This document shows positions 1-11,844 of a DNA stretch of 64,000 nt, one piece after another. How positions within the stretch are numbered: position 1 is the first letter of the stretch; the number at the start of each line of letters is the position of its first letter. The position numbers and the translations under genes are program-made. The stretch is from contig QVRM01002012.1 of assembly GCA_003439945.1 (NCBI GenBank), positions 1-64,000 on the forward strand. Direction: 5' to 3'. This DNA comes from Dermanyssus gallinae (Eukaryota; Arthropoda; Arachnida; Mesostigmata; Dermanyssidae). Under the pieces are notes generated by a model. It saw only the letters and a program-made list of their open reading frames with translations. It made no database searches and was not told where the DNA came from.

Positions 1-239
1 ATATATATATATATACGAGAGACGTAAACGAATTAGCTGGGGCGCGAAACAGCATAGGTTTCTGTACGAATCTGCTGGTAAAGCGACCTTCAAACATCGG
101 ACTCTAATGAAGGACTAACGAATCGATAGATAGATATCTAGCTATTCTCTGTCTGCCCTAAAAAAGAAGGCGTAGTGCACGCCCTATAACTCGTTAGCCA
201 AATCTAACAATCGCATGTTTGCGTCGACCCCGGAGCTAG

Positions 240-580
240 AGCCGTGCATTTGCAATCGATGTAGCCTGAACGATCCGGAAGGCAAGTGCAACGGGACTCT
301 CGCTGCCTGCCGAAGAGCTGGAGTCAGCTAGGCTGGCGTCGAGGTGGCCCGGGGGTTGTTCAAATCAATTCTCTCAACGGCACACGCGCTCCGTTGACGT
401 ACGCTCCTAACAGCCGTGTATTTGCAATCGGTGCAGCCTGCAGCTGAACGATCCAGAATGCAACCGGAAGGCAACTACAAGGGTCCCTTGCTGCCTGCCG
501 AACAGCCGGAGTCCGCCAGGGTCAGCCAGGCTGGGTGGACGACCGGGGGTTGGTAGACAATCAAACCAACGCCCGTTGAC
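240..580. repeat. Diverged tandem duplication, about 175-bp unit
   Basis: Two similar blocks lie head to tail, roughly 240-400 and 412-580. Both begin with a CCGTG(C/T)ATTTGCAATCG motif and share the order TGAACGATCC, GGAAGGCAA, CTGCCTGCCGAA, GGAGTC and CCGGGGGTTG. No coding potential is visible in either copy. The rest of 1-1059 shows only a terminal (AT)n at 1-16 and unremarkable AT-balanced sequence. Confidence 0.7.
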
Positions 581-1059
581 ACACGTGGGGTATATGCCGA
601 TATGCAGCCTTGCCACCACACTGATTGAACGAGTGGCACCACATTATCGGAAAGCTCCTACGACATATTAGCAACCTGGGCACAGAGAGGGCAGAGGCGC
701 TTTTGTGCATCGCAGCAGACGTTCTGCATTTGTGTGCCTTCCGTGTGTTCAGTAGTTAGGAATTATCTCTTCTCCTTCTTCGTATGCATCTTTTTCTTAG
801 AAAAATAAGTCAACACGCATACGTGTCCGAGTTCTCATTCAGCAGTAACTAGCTGGCTTGTCACTAGCTGCTGCTTAAGTAAAACAGTGCTGGGTTTGGC
901 GGCGGATATTGTCTGTCAATAGCAATAATGAAGAACGCAGCCGCTATGGTTTAGGCTCACACTCCCATAAATGTACCATTTGCTAACAAAGTTTGTTTCA
1001 GAGATTCGTAGCAACTTCGTGTGACAATTTAACTCTAAAAGGGAGGCAATACCACCGCA

Positions 1060-1067
1060 ATATATAT

Positions 1068-1106
<39 letters not shown>

Positions 1107-1180
1107 GAGGCGAGCACTGCCGAGTGTGCAAACATATTGTAAATGATTAATAAATCATCACACTATTGTATATATATATA
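1060..1180 (+). mobile_element. 3'-end-only copy of the AT-flanked RLE retrotransposon
   Basis: A block of about 60 bp (1105-1165) starts GCGAGCACTGCCGAGTGTGC and ends in a TGATTAATAAATCA motif followed by CAC. It lies between two (AT)n tracts. The same block follows the stop-riddled R2/R4-type reading frame at 44503-46080 and recurs at 24342. I infer a severely 5'-truncated copy of that retrotransposon; the (AT)n on both sides is seen directly. Confidence 0.65.
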
Positions 1181-2059
1181 TATAGCTATCACATTCACAA
1201 TATCTTACAAGCCGGCCTCCTTTCTGCATCGCGCGAAGACGATCAGAGAATAGCAGAGACTGCAAAAGACAAGCCCAGGAACGATGCCATTAGCGGCTGC
1301 CTATGATGACGCATAGGCAGGTTTGACGGCAGTAGCAGGATATCACCTTAGCCCATGACTCTAGCCCATGACTCACATAGGCGAATATGTATGTAGACAC
1401 AGAGGTAAGAGACCCCTGAGCGCACGCTGTCTCTTTGGTGGGGGATCTCATCTACGTGTGCGGCTCGGTGGAAAACCCGAGCGCGGTTTGCGCACTCCTG
1501 GGCGAAAAAAGCTGTTAGTAGGACAGTGGTGATGGCCCTTCGAGCTTAGCCAGCTGATAGCTTGACTTCAAGCCTCAATACGGGTAGGGGAACTTTGATC
1601 GTTGACGGGATCTGCTTTTTTGCTTTTTTATCCATCCCTCGTCGACTGAACAACAAGTTAGCTTGCTTAGACATCAATCGCATGTATCATCTTGAAATAC
1701 TGTTAGTCAGCAAGATTTTGAATTTTCTTCAATTCAAATGCTGATAACTAACATAGTTTTACTAAAGCCAAATCCACGTAGTTCTCAACTTAGCAAAATG
1801 ACTCAAGATTGCGGCGTTATAACAAACAATAGACTGGCCTTTGAATGATATATATATATATATATACTTTAATTTCTCGAAGCCATCTGATAGAGGAAAC
1901 CATATGAAACTTGTACCGAAGCGTAGGTACTTGAGTGTTCATACTCGCCTCTATATCATGGATTGCTAGTTTGATTGTTTCATTGATTGATTGATTTATT
2001 TTTCGCTTGGCATGTATACCTAAATCACGTGTCATCCTTTTATGCGCATATATGTTACC
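1181..2059. other. No gene seen
   Basis: Apart from a short (AT)n at 1850-1866, I see no splice-bounded coding exon, RNA gene or recognisable repeat here. Confidence 0.4.
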
Positions 2060-2245
2060 TACGCATCCATATGATCAGTTGTATCCTCAATACCTACGAA
2101 GTATTTGCGTTCCATTGGGAAGGCAAATACTCTCTTCTGTAATATCGACCTGTCCCTTTCTAACATTTAGTCTTCAAGCTAGGGCCTCCGACAGGTCTAT
2201 ATCTCTGCCCCCCTCCCCAAGGCTGTACATTATTTTACAATAGCA
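2060..2245. repeat. Dispersed repeat shared with 35755-35935
   Basis: The block around 2080-2240 matches 35770-35930 over most of its length with substitutions and small indels. Both contain CAATACCTAC, TTCCATT, a GTGTCGA/ATATCGA step, GGGCCTCCGACA(G/A)GTCTA and a final TTTACAATA. In the second copy the block sits beside a minus-strand reverse-transcriptase relic, so it may be the end of that retrotransposon. It carries no reading frame of its own. Confidence 0.6.
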
Positions 2246-3079
2246 TAAGGGCCCTCGGGGTTGCGGTGGCATCCGAATTGGATTTTAGCACTCCATATCA
2301 CCACAAGCCATCCCAATCAACTAATCGCATATCTAAGTAATATTTCGTTGTTTTATAATTAATTATTACTAATGTTTATATAAGGCTTATAATGTTTGGT
2401 TGTATTTAAGTGTATCTATTGGCATGAGGTTTGATGGCCTTATTTACACAAACATATTGGAGCAATAGAAATTGTACAGAAGGAATTCCTTCGTCGTGTC
2501 TCATTAAGGTGTAGCATGAGAACCTGAAACGCTAACAGCTTAAATGTCGGCACACAAGTAAACGGACTATTTTACCTATGTATCTTTTCGGTGTTATTAT
2601 AGTTAAGGGAGCACGTTAATAGACGGGAAATCCGACTGGAACAAGACCACAATAAATTCTGACAATCACAAATGAGAAGAGAATTTTTCTCCACAAAAAC
2701 AAATGAAAAGGACCAGCATCAGATTGAGGATTCGAGAGAAGTGAAAACTCGACTTCACTAAATCTAAATTTTCCCTTACATATACTAACAAACGGCAAAA
2801 AACGGCATTTTATATATTCTTCTAAATTATAATGAAATAAATAATAATAATTAGTAAATTCGGGAACGGCAAAAATAAGAAAATATATGCTCACTAAATT
2901 GACACGACATAATAATAACTGATGACTCCGAAAAGGCAGACGCTTTTAAGGAGTTTCTTTTTAAACTGTATACGTCGATCGAGTACATCTCCCTCAATTC
3001 ATCATAAATTAGGCCACGGGTCAGATTGTCCGGCCCTTATATTAAACACAAAAAGAGAGCAACTCAAATAGTCCAAGAT

Positions 3080-3880
3080 TGAACCATGTATATTAATAAC
3101 AAGAACGAATTTGATTGTACAAATTTTGATTTCTCCAATGCGTTTTATAGGGTTAGCCACAATATGCTTTTTACCAAATAGGAAAATGTAGATCGCCGCT
3201 CATTTGGTTGGATTGGCAATCATCTAACTAATAGATCTTTTTATGTAAAAATAAAGCGTATTTGCAGTGGATGCGCTCCTTGCTCCTCTGGTGTACCCCA
3301 AAGCTCCTGTTTTTATTTTGCTTTGTGTTTTTTTTTATATTAGACTCAGTGGCGGCATGACATTATTCATATCATATTTTAGTTGTACCAACAATTCACA
3401 TATTGTTGAGAAGCATATCCAGGAAAAAGGCATAACGAGGCGATTGAGGGGGTTCAATCAATTTTTTTTACGTAGAGCATTAAGACATTGTAATACTGAC
3501 AGCAACAATATAATCATGAAATACATTACAGAATCGCCTAAAAATATCAATCTTAAAATGTCCAACCAACCTAATCGGGACAACAAGTAACACATCACAC
3601 AATTTTATTGTTTAAACAAATAATTCAGAAGCAGTAACAAGATAACTTCCGCCGAAACTGACTGACCGGACAGAGGAGAGAGAGTTAATAATATATTCTC
3701 GTTGCGTATGGCACTAGTGCTTAGGACATGAGTTAGCGAGGTTGAAAACGCTTTATGTTGTACATCGCTGCCAATTTATGTGTATATTCGTGCATTCTCT
3801 TTCTCTTTTTGACTTTTGACATGTTTCCTTTTTGACTTTTGACTAAATAAAGGTTTTTGACTTGACTTGAGATTTTTGAA
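3080..3880 (+). mobile_element. Degenerate CR1/L2/jockey-type reverse transcriptase relic with 3' end
   Basis: Conceptual translation near 3130-3320 gives DFSNAFYRVSHNML, then LTNRSFYVKI and SGVPQSS. These are decayed versions of the DFSKAFDxVxH, LTNRxQxVxI and SGVPQGSVLGP blocks of reverse transcriptase, interrupted by stops. About 500 bp further on, 3810-3870 repeats TTTTTGACTTTTGAC and ends in an AATAAA-containing tail with TTGACTTGA, as expected of the short-repeat 3' ends of CR1/L2 elements. It is a dead copy. The clade assignment is tentative. Confidence 0.65.
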
Positions 3881-3889
3881 CTACTCCAA

Positions 3890-4948
3890 AAATACCAAAG
3901 TTATTTCTATGCGGTGATTCCGATCCACGTCATTCCCCACAATATGAGCGCTGTGTCATGGTGACGCATGCAGTACTGAAGGTCGGGTCCGTTGGGTAGA
4001 TCTTGACGGAATGTCGAGTCCGGCAAGAAAATATGCTGGCCTTCTCTCGATCAACTGTGGTTAACGATTTGTTTTGCCTCTTTTAAGTGCGTGGTTGTTT
4101 GATGCAAGATGGCCTTTTGTACCGCCCAAGTGTACCAACGCTATCATCAGTGCAAAGCAGAGAATCAAGAATGTTCCCTGCATCGTGAGTTGCTGCCACC
4201 ATGATAAATTGCGATAGGCCGGCGTCAACTCGAGCAAGTTCTAGGATGGAGCTTTCTCGTGACTGAGCTGCATTTAACGATCTTGTACGATGAGCAGGCG
4301 TCGACCAGTCGATATTTGGGCAGTTGTATTAAACAACCGCTGTTTGCGGTTAAATGAATACTCGATTACGGTGCTTCTGGCTGTCGGTTTGCGTGACGAG
4401 GATAGCCAGATGTTGGTGTGCAGATACATTTCTAGGACCGGTGATGCTCGACTACGTAGTTGTAGGTTTGCACCAAGTTTACGCTCTCCGATCGATTAGC
4501 CTAGAAAGCCTCACTCTCTTTCTCTCGCTCTATCTTTCTCTCTCTCTGTCAATCTCTCCCCCTCTAAGGTTATCTCCAAAAGTTCAATTTCGGTCAAATG
4601 AAATCGGTTTGAGGCAAATGTACCGTTAACTACGTCGAATGACCGCACTACAACGGTCATAGCCCTCCGCGGCAAAGCCTTAACGTCCTCAACGTCCAAA
4701 TGATAACCAGTGGATGACAAATCAAGCAACCAGCAAAAAATAACCGAGGTTCTACTCGAGACGCACAATTCAAGTCAAACGCCCCAGCTAACCAATCAGT
4801 ATTCCGAAACAAAACAAACAAAAACCGATGTAACCTCCGACCGATTTCAGAGCGGGGTCCGGCCGGTCTTTGGGATGCTCGTACGCCGCGGTGCCAAAAA
4901 ATAGAACGAGAAAGGGTGGCCTGACTAGTCATCATCATCCTATTCCCG
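3890..4948. other. No gene seen; CT-rich tract
   Basis: Only a pyrimidine-rich CTCT tract at 4520-4565 stands out. Open frames here lack splice context and recognisable domains. Confidence 0.4.
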
Positions 4949-5592
4949 TGCAACGTCATCGTTACAATATCGATTGCCCTGGTTTCGGGAGCCATGTCAA
5001 AGCTCCAAAAGATGTCCAAAGTTTGTGTCATTATTTTGTCAGCTCTTTCATTGTATGCCAAGAGTAGCATCGCTCTAAGTATGATGCAAGTTTCGTAGAA
5101 GTACAAGAAGTGTCGTTGTTGTCGTTGTTGAGGATTACGTGTTGTGGTTGTTTATGGCATCGTTGTAGGTGCTGCTGATCTAGCGGTTGATTGTCATTAC
5201 AATTAGCGAGTTGTTGGTCGCTGGTGTTCATGTTAATGTAGTATTAGTTACTTTAGCTATAGTAGTAGTAGTAGTAGTAGTAGTCGTCAAGCCCAGTGGC
5301 GTGGTGGCTTAAGTCTGCATCTCGCAACCGGAGGAGACACATAGGTTCGCGGGTTCGAGCCCCACCGTTGCACCGATTTGTATTTATGGGGGTTCGTCTA
5401 TGAAGCAATGTGAAAAACAGTTCCGTGGACGTTAAATCTTGGCTGAGGGTCAGCCCGAAAGCTTAACTTTCGTAGTAGTAGTAGTAGTAGTGTAACGTCA
5501 TCGCTACAATATCGATTGCCTCGGTTTCGAGAGCCATGTCAAATTGGTGTCATTATTTTTTCAGCCCTTTCTTTATATGCTCCAAGGAAGCA
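4949..5592. repeat. Direct duplication flanking a SINE and (GTA)n
   Basis: About 110 bp at 4949-5070 (AACGTCATCGTTACAATATC onward) recurs at 5493-5592 with one internal deletion. Shared blocks include ATCGATTGCC, GAGCCATGTCAAA and GTGTCATTATTTT. Between the copies lie (GTT)n, (GTA)n and a complete SINE of family A. Confidence 0.7.
5287..5472 (+). mobile_element. tRNA-derived SINE, family A (full copy)
   Basis: The head contains an A-box-like TGGCGTGGTGGCTTAAG and a B box GGTTCGAGCCCC, spaced as in a tRNA promoter. The body runs through TATGAAGCAATGTGAAAAAC and GTGGACGTTAAATCTTGGC to TGAGGGTCAGCCCGAAA. At least seven more copies lie in the window (15941, 17939 minus, 19907, 21933 minus, 47664 partial, 59175, 60702). 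Their dispersal and divergence show a SINE family and not tRNA genes. Confidence 0.85.
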
Positions 5593-6611
5593 TTTTTTTA
5601 TTAGTACTAGTGTAGTAGCAGTAGACTAGTAGAACTAATACTGATAGTGAAAAACGCATTTCTAAACTAGACATCTCGGCTTTCGCTTTGACGCCATCCG
5701 TGGTGACGCAAGGTCTCCTCTTGTAGCGTTGGCTGCATCACCTGTAGTAACCTCGTGTCGTCGCCGTAGGCTGTTTTCGGACGGAAAATGACAGCATACA
5801 GTGCTGTTCACTCACATTTCAAGTGAGTGCGTATGGTGTGCAAGAACAGCAAGCGCAGCTTTGCGAGACGAGAGAGCACCCCCGATGTACGTAGCCCCCC
5901 GCGCTCCTCCCGCCTTCAGCCCGGGGCGGAGGGGGGGGGGGCGCAGAGATAGCAAGACCTACACAGATGAGATGATCACCCTCTTAACACGAGTACGCCG
6001 ACGCACACCATGACAGACCAGTACCACCAATACCACCAGTAACGGCGACAACACGAGCAGGCTAAAAAGCAGCTACCACAACGCACTCTATCCGGGTGTG
6101 CGTGCTTACACTGGGCACAGGGGGTGGGATGGGGCAAGGTAAATGCAAGCGCGGTGCTCTGCTAAGATACCGTTGCCATTGCTGCTGCCGCCACAGCCGT
6201 TGAAGAAGAACTAACACGCTCAACTCACGACGGTAAACGAAGCGTCACGTATCCTGTTGTACCCGGTGTTTCCGTATCAACTGTGTAGAGATGGCTCACT
6301 CTCATGGCTACCCCTCGGCTGCTCGGCGGTGCCCGCAAGCCTCAGCGTGTACATATAAGTATATATATATATATATATATATATATGATATATATATATA
6401 TAGTACTACGAGTGCGTGCTTATTACACATGCATATATGAGTGCCTACGCGTACAAGCGTTAAAGAACGTAGCTAGCGACGTCGAGATAACCTGAACTCG
6501 AAACCGCTCATCTGTCGCCAAATACCTAGCGCTAGAACAGTGAAGGCAGTATAGCCGTGGTTGTAGTGTGTAACGGATATACGATAACATGACGCTCTAT
6601 TCCCAATCAAA
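5593..6611. other. No gene seen; poly-G and (AT)n
   Basis: This stretch holds a GC-rich part with a G run at 5930-5941 and an (AT)n tract at 6358-6402. No splice-bounded exon was found. Confidence 0.4.
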
Positions 6612-6614
6612 GCT

Positions 6615-6649
6615 CAACCTGTGTTCCAGCTTGAAAGAGGCATATCACG

Positions 6650-6719
<70 letters not shown>

Positions 6720-6754
6720 CGTGATATGCCTTTTTCAAGCTGGAACACATGTTG
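6615..6754. repeat. Hairpin: 36-bp inverted repeat with (AT)n loop
   Basis: The arm 6615-6650 (GTGTTCCAGCTTGAAA inside it) is the reverse complement of 6719-6754 with two mismatches. The spacer 6651-6718 is pure (TA)n, itself self-complementary, so the whole 140 bp can fold into one hairpin. Confidence 0.9.
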
Positions 6755-7601
6755 GGCACATATATGCCCATATTTATATGTGTGTGCATATATATATGTA
6801 TATATATATATATACGCCAGAAACCTGGTTTTCTTCTTATTAACCTATCTTATGAACAAGATAAAGCATCAACCGGTCTCATAGTTCAACCTTAGCGACT
6901 TCGCTTCAGTCACTATTAGCTTGACACTCAAGCGTACTCGTAAGTCTAACTAAAAAGGTAAGAAGAAATAATCGAGAAGCAGCTAAAGCAAACAAAGGCC
7001 CTAACCGATTGCTCGCGAGTATCGCAAGCACTGTTGTTGATGCTTAGTACTGTTTTAGTTGCTGTTGCTACTGCTGCTGCTGCTGCTGCAGGCGTAAGTA
7101 GAGTGTGGACTTTGACAGCTCAGGTCGGCATTGTCAGCGCGTTCATTTCATATCAATGTTGAGAATGGTCATTATTCCTTACAGACGTGCACGCGCCTAC
7201 CTTCTACCTCTTCGCCGCCGCCGCTATATCATATCCGGTCACACCAACTCGAGCTTGGTTCGTTGCTACTGCTGCTGCTGCTACACCATGAATATCAGCA
7301 AAGATGCTGAGATCAAAAGAGCCATCTGAGAGAGATCCAGCTAAAGAGTGATGCAACCGGCTGCTTTTGCATCACTCTCTAGATCTCAACGCACTCCACA
7401 CATTTCACCGGTCCAAAATATGACTTCTTCAGCGGACGACGACGACCCGACGTATCGACCAACGATTGAGAGGAGAGGAAAGGGAAATGCGTGTAAACCT
7501 AAAGCAGACTACCTCGCGCGTAAGATTAATGAACGAAAATAGCACGTGGCACTGTGCTGCCATACGAGAAGTGATAGCCATCGTGGCGTAACTGCCTCTA
7601 A

Positions 7602-7652
<51 letters not shown>

Positions 7653-7654
7653 GC

Positions 7655-7710
<56 letters not shown>

Positions 7711-8219
7711 ATATATATAGAGAGAGAGAGAGATAAGGTGAGACAACTATACGGAGAAGGCAAAAAAAATATTGTACGTAGCTATCATTACCGCATCATA
7801 TCAACCCAAAGCGAACAAACACGCAGAGACGTTGGCTTGGTGGAAAGAGTGCATAAGGCACGAGGTCGGATACATCCCCCCATTGCCACAAACGACTGGA
7901 TCAAGGTCAATGCTTCATCTCGCTCGTAGGTCTCAGTTTCAAGGTTGCCCACGACAATTTAAATGGATAGGGGGGTTCGCTGATCGCTAATTGACAAACA
8001 CCACAATTACCTGACCGCCTACATGGATGATGTGATACGCAGGAGTACGCTTGTTAGATGTAACCTGACCGTCATGCTCAACAAGAGCCTATGGTCGTAA
8101 TAAATCACCTTAGAAAGAAACAATGGCAGGCATATGCGATGCTATGCTACATGCTTTACGCTGTCTGAACTCTGACCGGAACAACGCTCAATCGATATCG
8201 CTTGAGTTACCGTATCAGG
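6755..8219. other. No gene seen; microsatellites and a small hairpin
   Basis: It contains (CTG)n at 7070-7088, a 12-bp stem at 7345-7356 and 7367-7378 (AGAGTGATGCAA), and a compound (CA)(TA)n(GA) tract at 7607-7735. No exon was recognised. Confidence 0.45.
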
Positions 8220-8345
8220 CAATATCTTCCTTCATAGAGTTTCACCATGCATATGGTGGTTAGGACACGACCGCTACAGGCCAATCATTGGAACAGTCGG
8301 TCTTTTGCTTGAAGTTCGAGTCCCTAATGCTTGCCCAATTCGATA
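8220..8345 (+). mobile_element. Possible tRNA-derived SINE head, family C
   Basis: TGGTGGTTAGGACAC resembles an A box, and AAGTTCGAGTCCCT about 60 bp downstream is a good B box. No second copy was found in the window, so this is a weak call. Confidence 0.35.
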
Positions 8346-8488
8346 TATTTTTTGCATCTCACTCTTACACGTACTGCCTGTGAGATGCGCAAATATTTAA
8401 CCGACTATTCCGTGCCACAAACTGCATATATGTCTCAAGACCTCGATCCTGGTTTCCCTGCTGGGTTGATTTTATGCACACAAGTTGG

Positions 8489-8805
8489 GCGCCGCCTTGG
8501 GGGTGTCATCTACCGGGAAGTCGCCGGTTCGATCCCCAATGGATGTTGATCGAGTTGGATGCTCCTTGAACGATGCTCATTGAGGATATATGAGAAACTA
8601 TATACCACTGAGAGTCAGCCAACGGGCTGCTGCTGTCAAAAGGACTGTTGGGAAAATCCTCGATATTTCAACATGTGCGGCCCTCGTCGCATTGAAAAAT
8701 TACGCCGCACTGCGATTCCAAGCCCGTAGAGGACGAAGAGTAGCCTAGAATTGAGAAAAAACTACTTTAAAAAAGTTTTTTTTTAATTCTAGGTTAGGCG
8801 CAGAT
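8489..8805 (+). mobile_element. tRNA-related SINE, family B
   Basis: The head has a B box GTCGCCGGTTCGATCCCC. The body carries GATGCTCATTGA, ACCACTGAGAGTCAGCCAAC, AAGGACTGTTGGGAAAA and CCAAGCCCGTAG, and the end is CTAGAATT followed by an A/T-rich tail. Related copies lie at 11845-12110 (minus), 18110-18300 (minus), 25695-26010, 40915-41035 (minus, partial) and 60935-61160 (partial). Confidence 0.8.
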
Positions 8806-9639
8806 GGAAACACGATCCAGTAGAAAACTCATCATGACCCCATGGTATCAATGTGGATAGCCAGCTACCCCCGACGGCAGTGAGTCCACGCAAAGCGAGG
8901 TGCTTGAACATCGACCAAAACTATATAGGCGATGTGCAAACACCTCGACGGGCCTGGTAACTAGCTGGGGTTGAGCTGCTAGTTTCGATTGTCCGGTCGG
9001 TCGGTCGTGCCGCGCCGTAGCAAGCGTGTTTCTAAGGTACCCATGGTAATCGCTCGAAACGCACGCCATGTAACGGAATGGTTGGGCAATGAAACTCTTC
9101 GCGATATGTCAATGCCGTGGGGTCTACAGTCATAATTCTATGCCCCACCCCATTCCAAGTCATCTTGCAATTAGCAGGAATTTTGGGAGAGCATCATCAA
9201 GTCCTTTATAAGCAACGCTGCTTCTGCCAAAATATATGCGTGTTAATGCGACAATATTAGGCACGTAGTTAACTTTCGCGCTTCTAATTAATCCTCTTAA
9301 GCCCTCACGGTGGGTCAACCGATGACGCATAAGAGACACAAAGCTACTGACTCAATCTACTAGGCCGTTGTCAGCTGGATCAACGAAATTCCAGTGGAAG
9401 TCAAAGCGACTTTATAATAGAAACAGACTTACGACAAAACATCGTTTTTGTTCGAAGATTTGTGAATGAACTGATGAATACGTATTTGTATGTAATATCA
9501 GTCGCGCCATCGGTAAGGAATCACGTTTTTAGCTGCGCACTTTGACGAATGGTGAAATTAAGTTCTAATCGTAAAATTGTAACTAACTATCGGTCTTCGC
9601 GTGTACTGTACGGACATCTACAGTAACATATATATACAA
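8806..9639. other. No gene seen
   Basis: A minus-strand open frame at 8848-9069 has no recognisable domain or splice context. I see nothing else. Confidence 0.35.
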
Positions 9640-9984
9640 GGAACACAGAGAACGGCAAAACTGGAACTTTGTAATCAACATTTTTACAGATGGACCCGCT
9701 TTTCTTAGCAACCGACGGAAAAGAGATCTGCAACAGAACAGAGCAATAATTTGCAAAATAACTTGGCACGGATACCACCAATACCTCTGCCTAAAGGGAA
9801 AGTGTTTCCAAATCAACGAATGTGTTTGTAAATATTGTGGTGAAATTGAAATCGACCGATATCACGTTATGAAATGTATAGAACTGAACACCAGCTCATT
9901 AACAGCTGCTGTAATTGACGTACTTGAGCGGAATATCTCGTAGATATTGTGAGAATCTACCAATAATGGTGAATAAACAAACAT

Positions 9985-9985
<1 letters not shown>
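9640..9985 (+). mobile_element. R1-like retrotransposon C-terminal relic
   Basis: Translation around 9735-9930 gives ITWHGYHQYL, a spacer, then CKYCGEIEIDRYHVMKC. This matches the LTGHGxFxxYL plus CxxC-H-C block that ends R1-clade proteins; the intact element at 33471-35546 has LTGHGQFQSYL and CVLCD before an HTVLRC block. Only the tail survives, with stops nearby. An (AT)n tract follows at 9988-10019. Confidence 0.5.
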
Positions 9986-10020
<35 letters not shown>

Positions 10021-10023
<3 letters not shown>

Positions 10024-11155
10024 AACGACGACTACAGAAGAATAATAAAAGTAATTTTAGACAAAAGTGGCTCTTTTGTATGTTAGATGAATTTTAGATA
10101 ACCGGCTTAACGACCTATATACCGTGGAAATAGGTGTGTAGGCTCGAGAGGTATGTATATAACGTAGATAGTACTGCTTTTTGTCACTCCAAAAAGTATT
10201 TTTTTTTCGTGCTAGTCCCATAACTTAGTAATCACACTCTAGAAGCATATACATATGTTTACAGTTAATGTATATATGTCTATACACATATGCAGGGTCT
10301 ATGCGCTACGGCATTTGGTAAAGTGTCCGCAGGAGCATGCACCCTTAAACTAATAAGCTCATTACTAGTTTAAGTAGAAAACCACTCTATGACACACAAA
10401 GGGTGGAGGGAGGAGGCACGTGTCGTTTGTATGGCATATATGCCAATATTATCGTTCGTCGGCGTTCGGAGAAATGGCTGCTCTATAGTACAATGTAACA
10501 CAATGTGAATACATAAACATGAATATAAGTATGTATGTATGAGTATTTTAGTGGGAAAATTATATCGGAGAAGAACTGCAGAGATCGTTCGGTTATTGCA
10601 GAAATAAATACGGTACGCCGTCTAGACGAGTACAATTATGCGTATCACCCCTTGGTAGTACCTTACCGTACTAGATCCGCAAGCATAACAGAGGAAATAA
10701 CGATGTCAGGTTTAGTGGGTGCTGGCACAGAAACACAAAAAGAAAGAGTACCATGAGCGTGTAACCGCTTCCTACATACTATGGAGAACTATGGAACTAT
10801 GGAGAGATCGGTCTAAAACGAACACGAAACAGTGGAGCATATATTAAATGATCTTGTCCAAGCCGTGGTGCCCCTCGTGTGATGCTCTCAATAGGTAATA
10901 GCATTTAGCGGGGAAATTGTATAAAATTAAGTAAGCGACGCGACACGAGGTCTTTCTATATGAGCGTGGGCTTCATTGTACAGCTATTTAATTTGGTTTA
11001 CGCTGTAACCAAATCTATAAGGTTACTTCTTAAAATACAAAGGTTACTTCTTACATATGTTACGAATCATCGATCGAAAACTATTCTTCGGACGAAAAAG
11101 AAGATACAAACCATATAAACATACATACATGCATTCATATGTGTAATACACTTAC
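10021..11155. other. No gene seen
   Basis: I see no recognisable repeat or exon before the minus-strand exon at 11156. Short ATAT/TATG runs are scattered at 10240-10290. Confidence 0.35.
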
Positions 11156-11227
11156 CTCAGCTTTAGAGTGCGCATTTGCAGAACTCTGTGCCAACGATGC
11201 AAGGCAATGACGGACGCTTTCCACCAT
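11156..11227 (-). CDS. Internal exon of an unrecognised minus-strand gene (downstream exon)
   Basis: On the minus strand a polypyrimidine tract with TTTGTAG precedes a 72-nt open block of 24 codons. It starts MVESVRHCLASLAQ and ends with GAG, followed by a consensus GTAAGT donor. It begins and ends in phase 0 and so joins directly to the 129-nt exon at 13894-14022, which also ends in phase 0. The peptide is probably alpha-helical and matches no family I know. Both splice sites are strong, so I consider it a real exon. Further exons must lie towards lower coordinates, but I could not identify them. Confidence 0.6.
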
Positions 11228-11452
11228 CTACAAAGAAATAATAGAACCATACATTATGTTGGGTACAACAAAATCTATATCTATTTCCTTAATTGACAGC
11301 TTGTATGTTCACATGGTAGCGTCTAACATAACCGCGTACATTAGTTGTTGCTTGCAATACCGGTTCGTAATAAACGACCGCCAGCTATTCTGACTGCGCA
11401 ATCTGCTATTATCTATTATTGTGTACGTTATGAAGACAAACATTAAGCCCTG

Positions 11453-11496
11453 TCGCAGGACACCCGCAGACCTTAATGTCTGCGGGTTTCCTGCGA
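11453..11496. repeat. 19-bp stem-loop
   Basis: The arms 11453-11471 and 11478-11496 pair with a single mismatch around the 6-nt loop CTTAAT. The stem core is CCCGCAGAC/GTCTGCGGG. It is compact and GC-rich in an AT-rich neighbourhood. Confidence 0.85.
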
Positions 11497-11844
11497 TTGT
11501 TCTCTTCACGTTCACATTTCTGGTACTGGCCTACATACGCGAGGTCCCCATTAAGATTCATCCGGGCACGAGGCAACGAACTGACACACAGGCCTCATTG
11601 AACGGTGGTCCCTCTGAGGCCAGACCTCAGTCACCATTATCATCATCATCATCGCCGCCACCATAGGCACCCGTAATGACAATCATTTATAAAGTATACC
11701 ATCGTACCAAAGTAATACCAAGCTTGATGGGCATTTTCTCAGACCTCACAGCGGGCTACAGTGCCATCACCATGCCAGTAGTCGCTGTACATCTGTGTTA
11801 CTAAGTGTGACTGCATTTAGTTGGCCTGCAATTAGAATTAAAAA

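Noticed and set aside
5287..5380. tRNA gene
   Set aside because: A and B boxes are present, but no acceptor-stem pairing was evident and several diverged copies carry the same non-tRNA body; these are SINEs.
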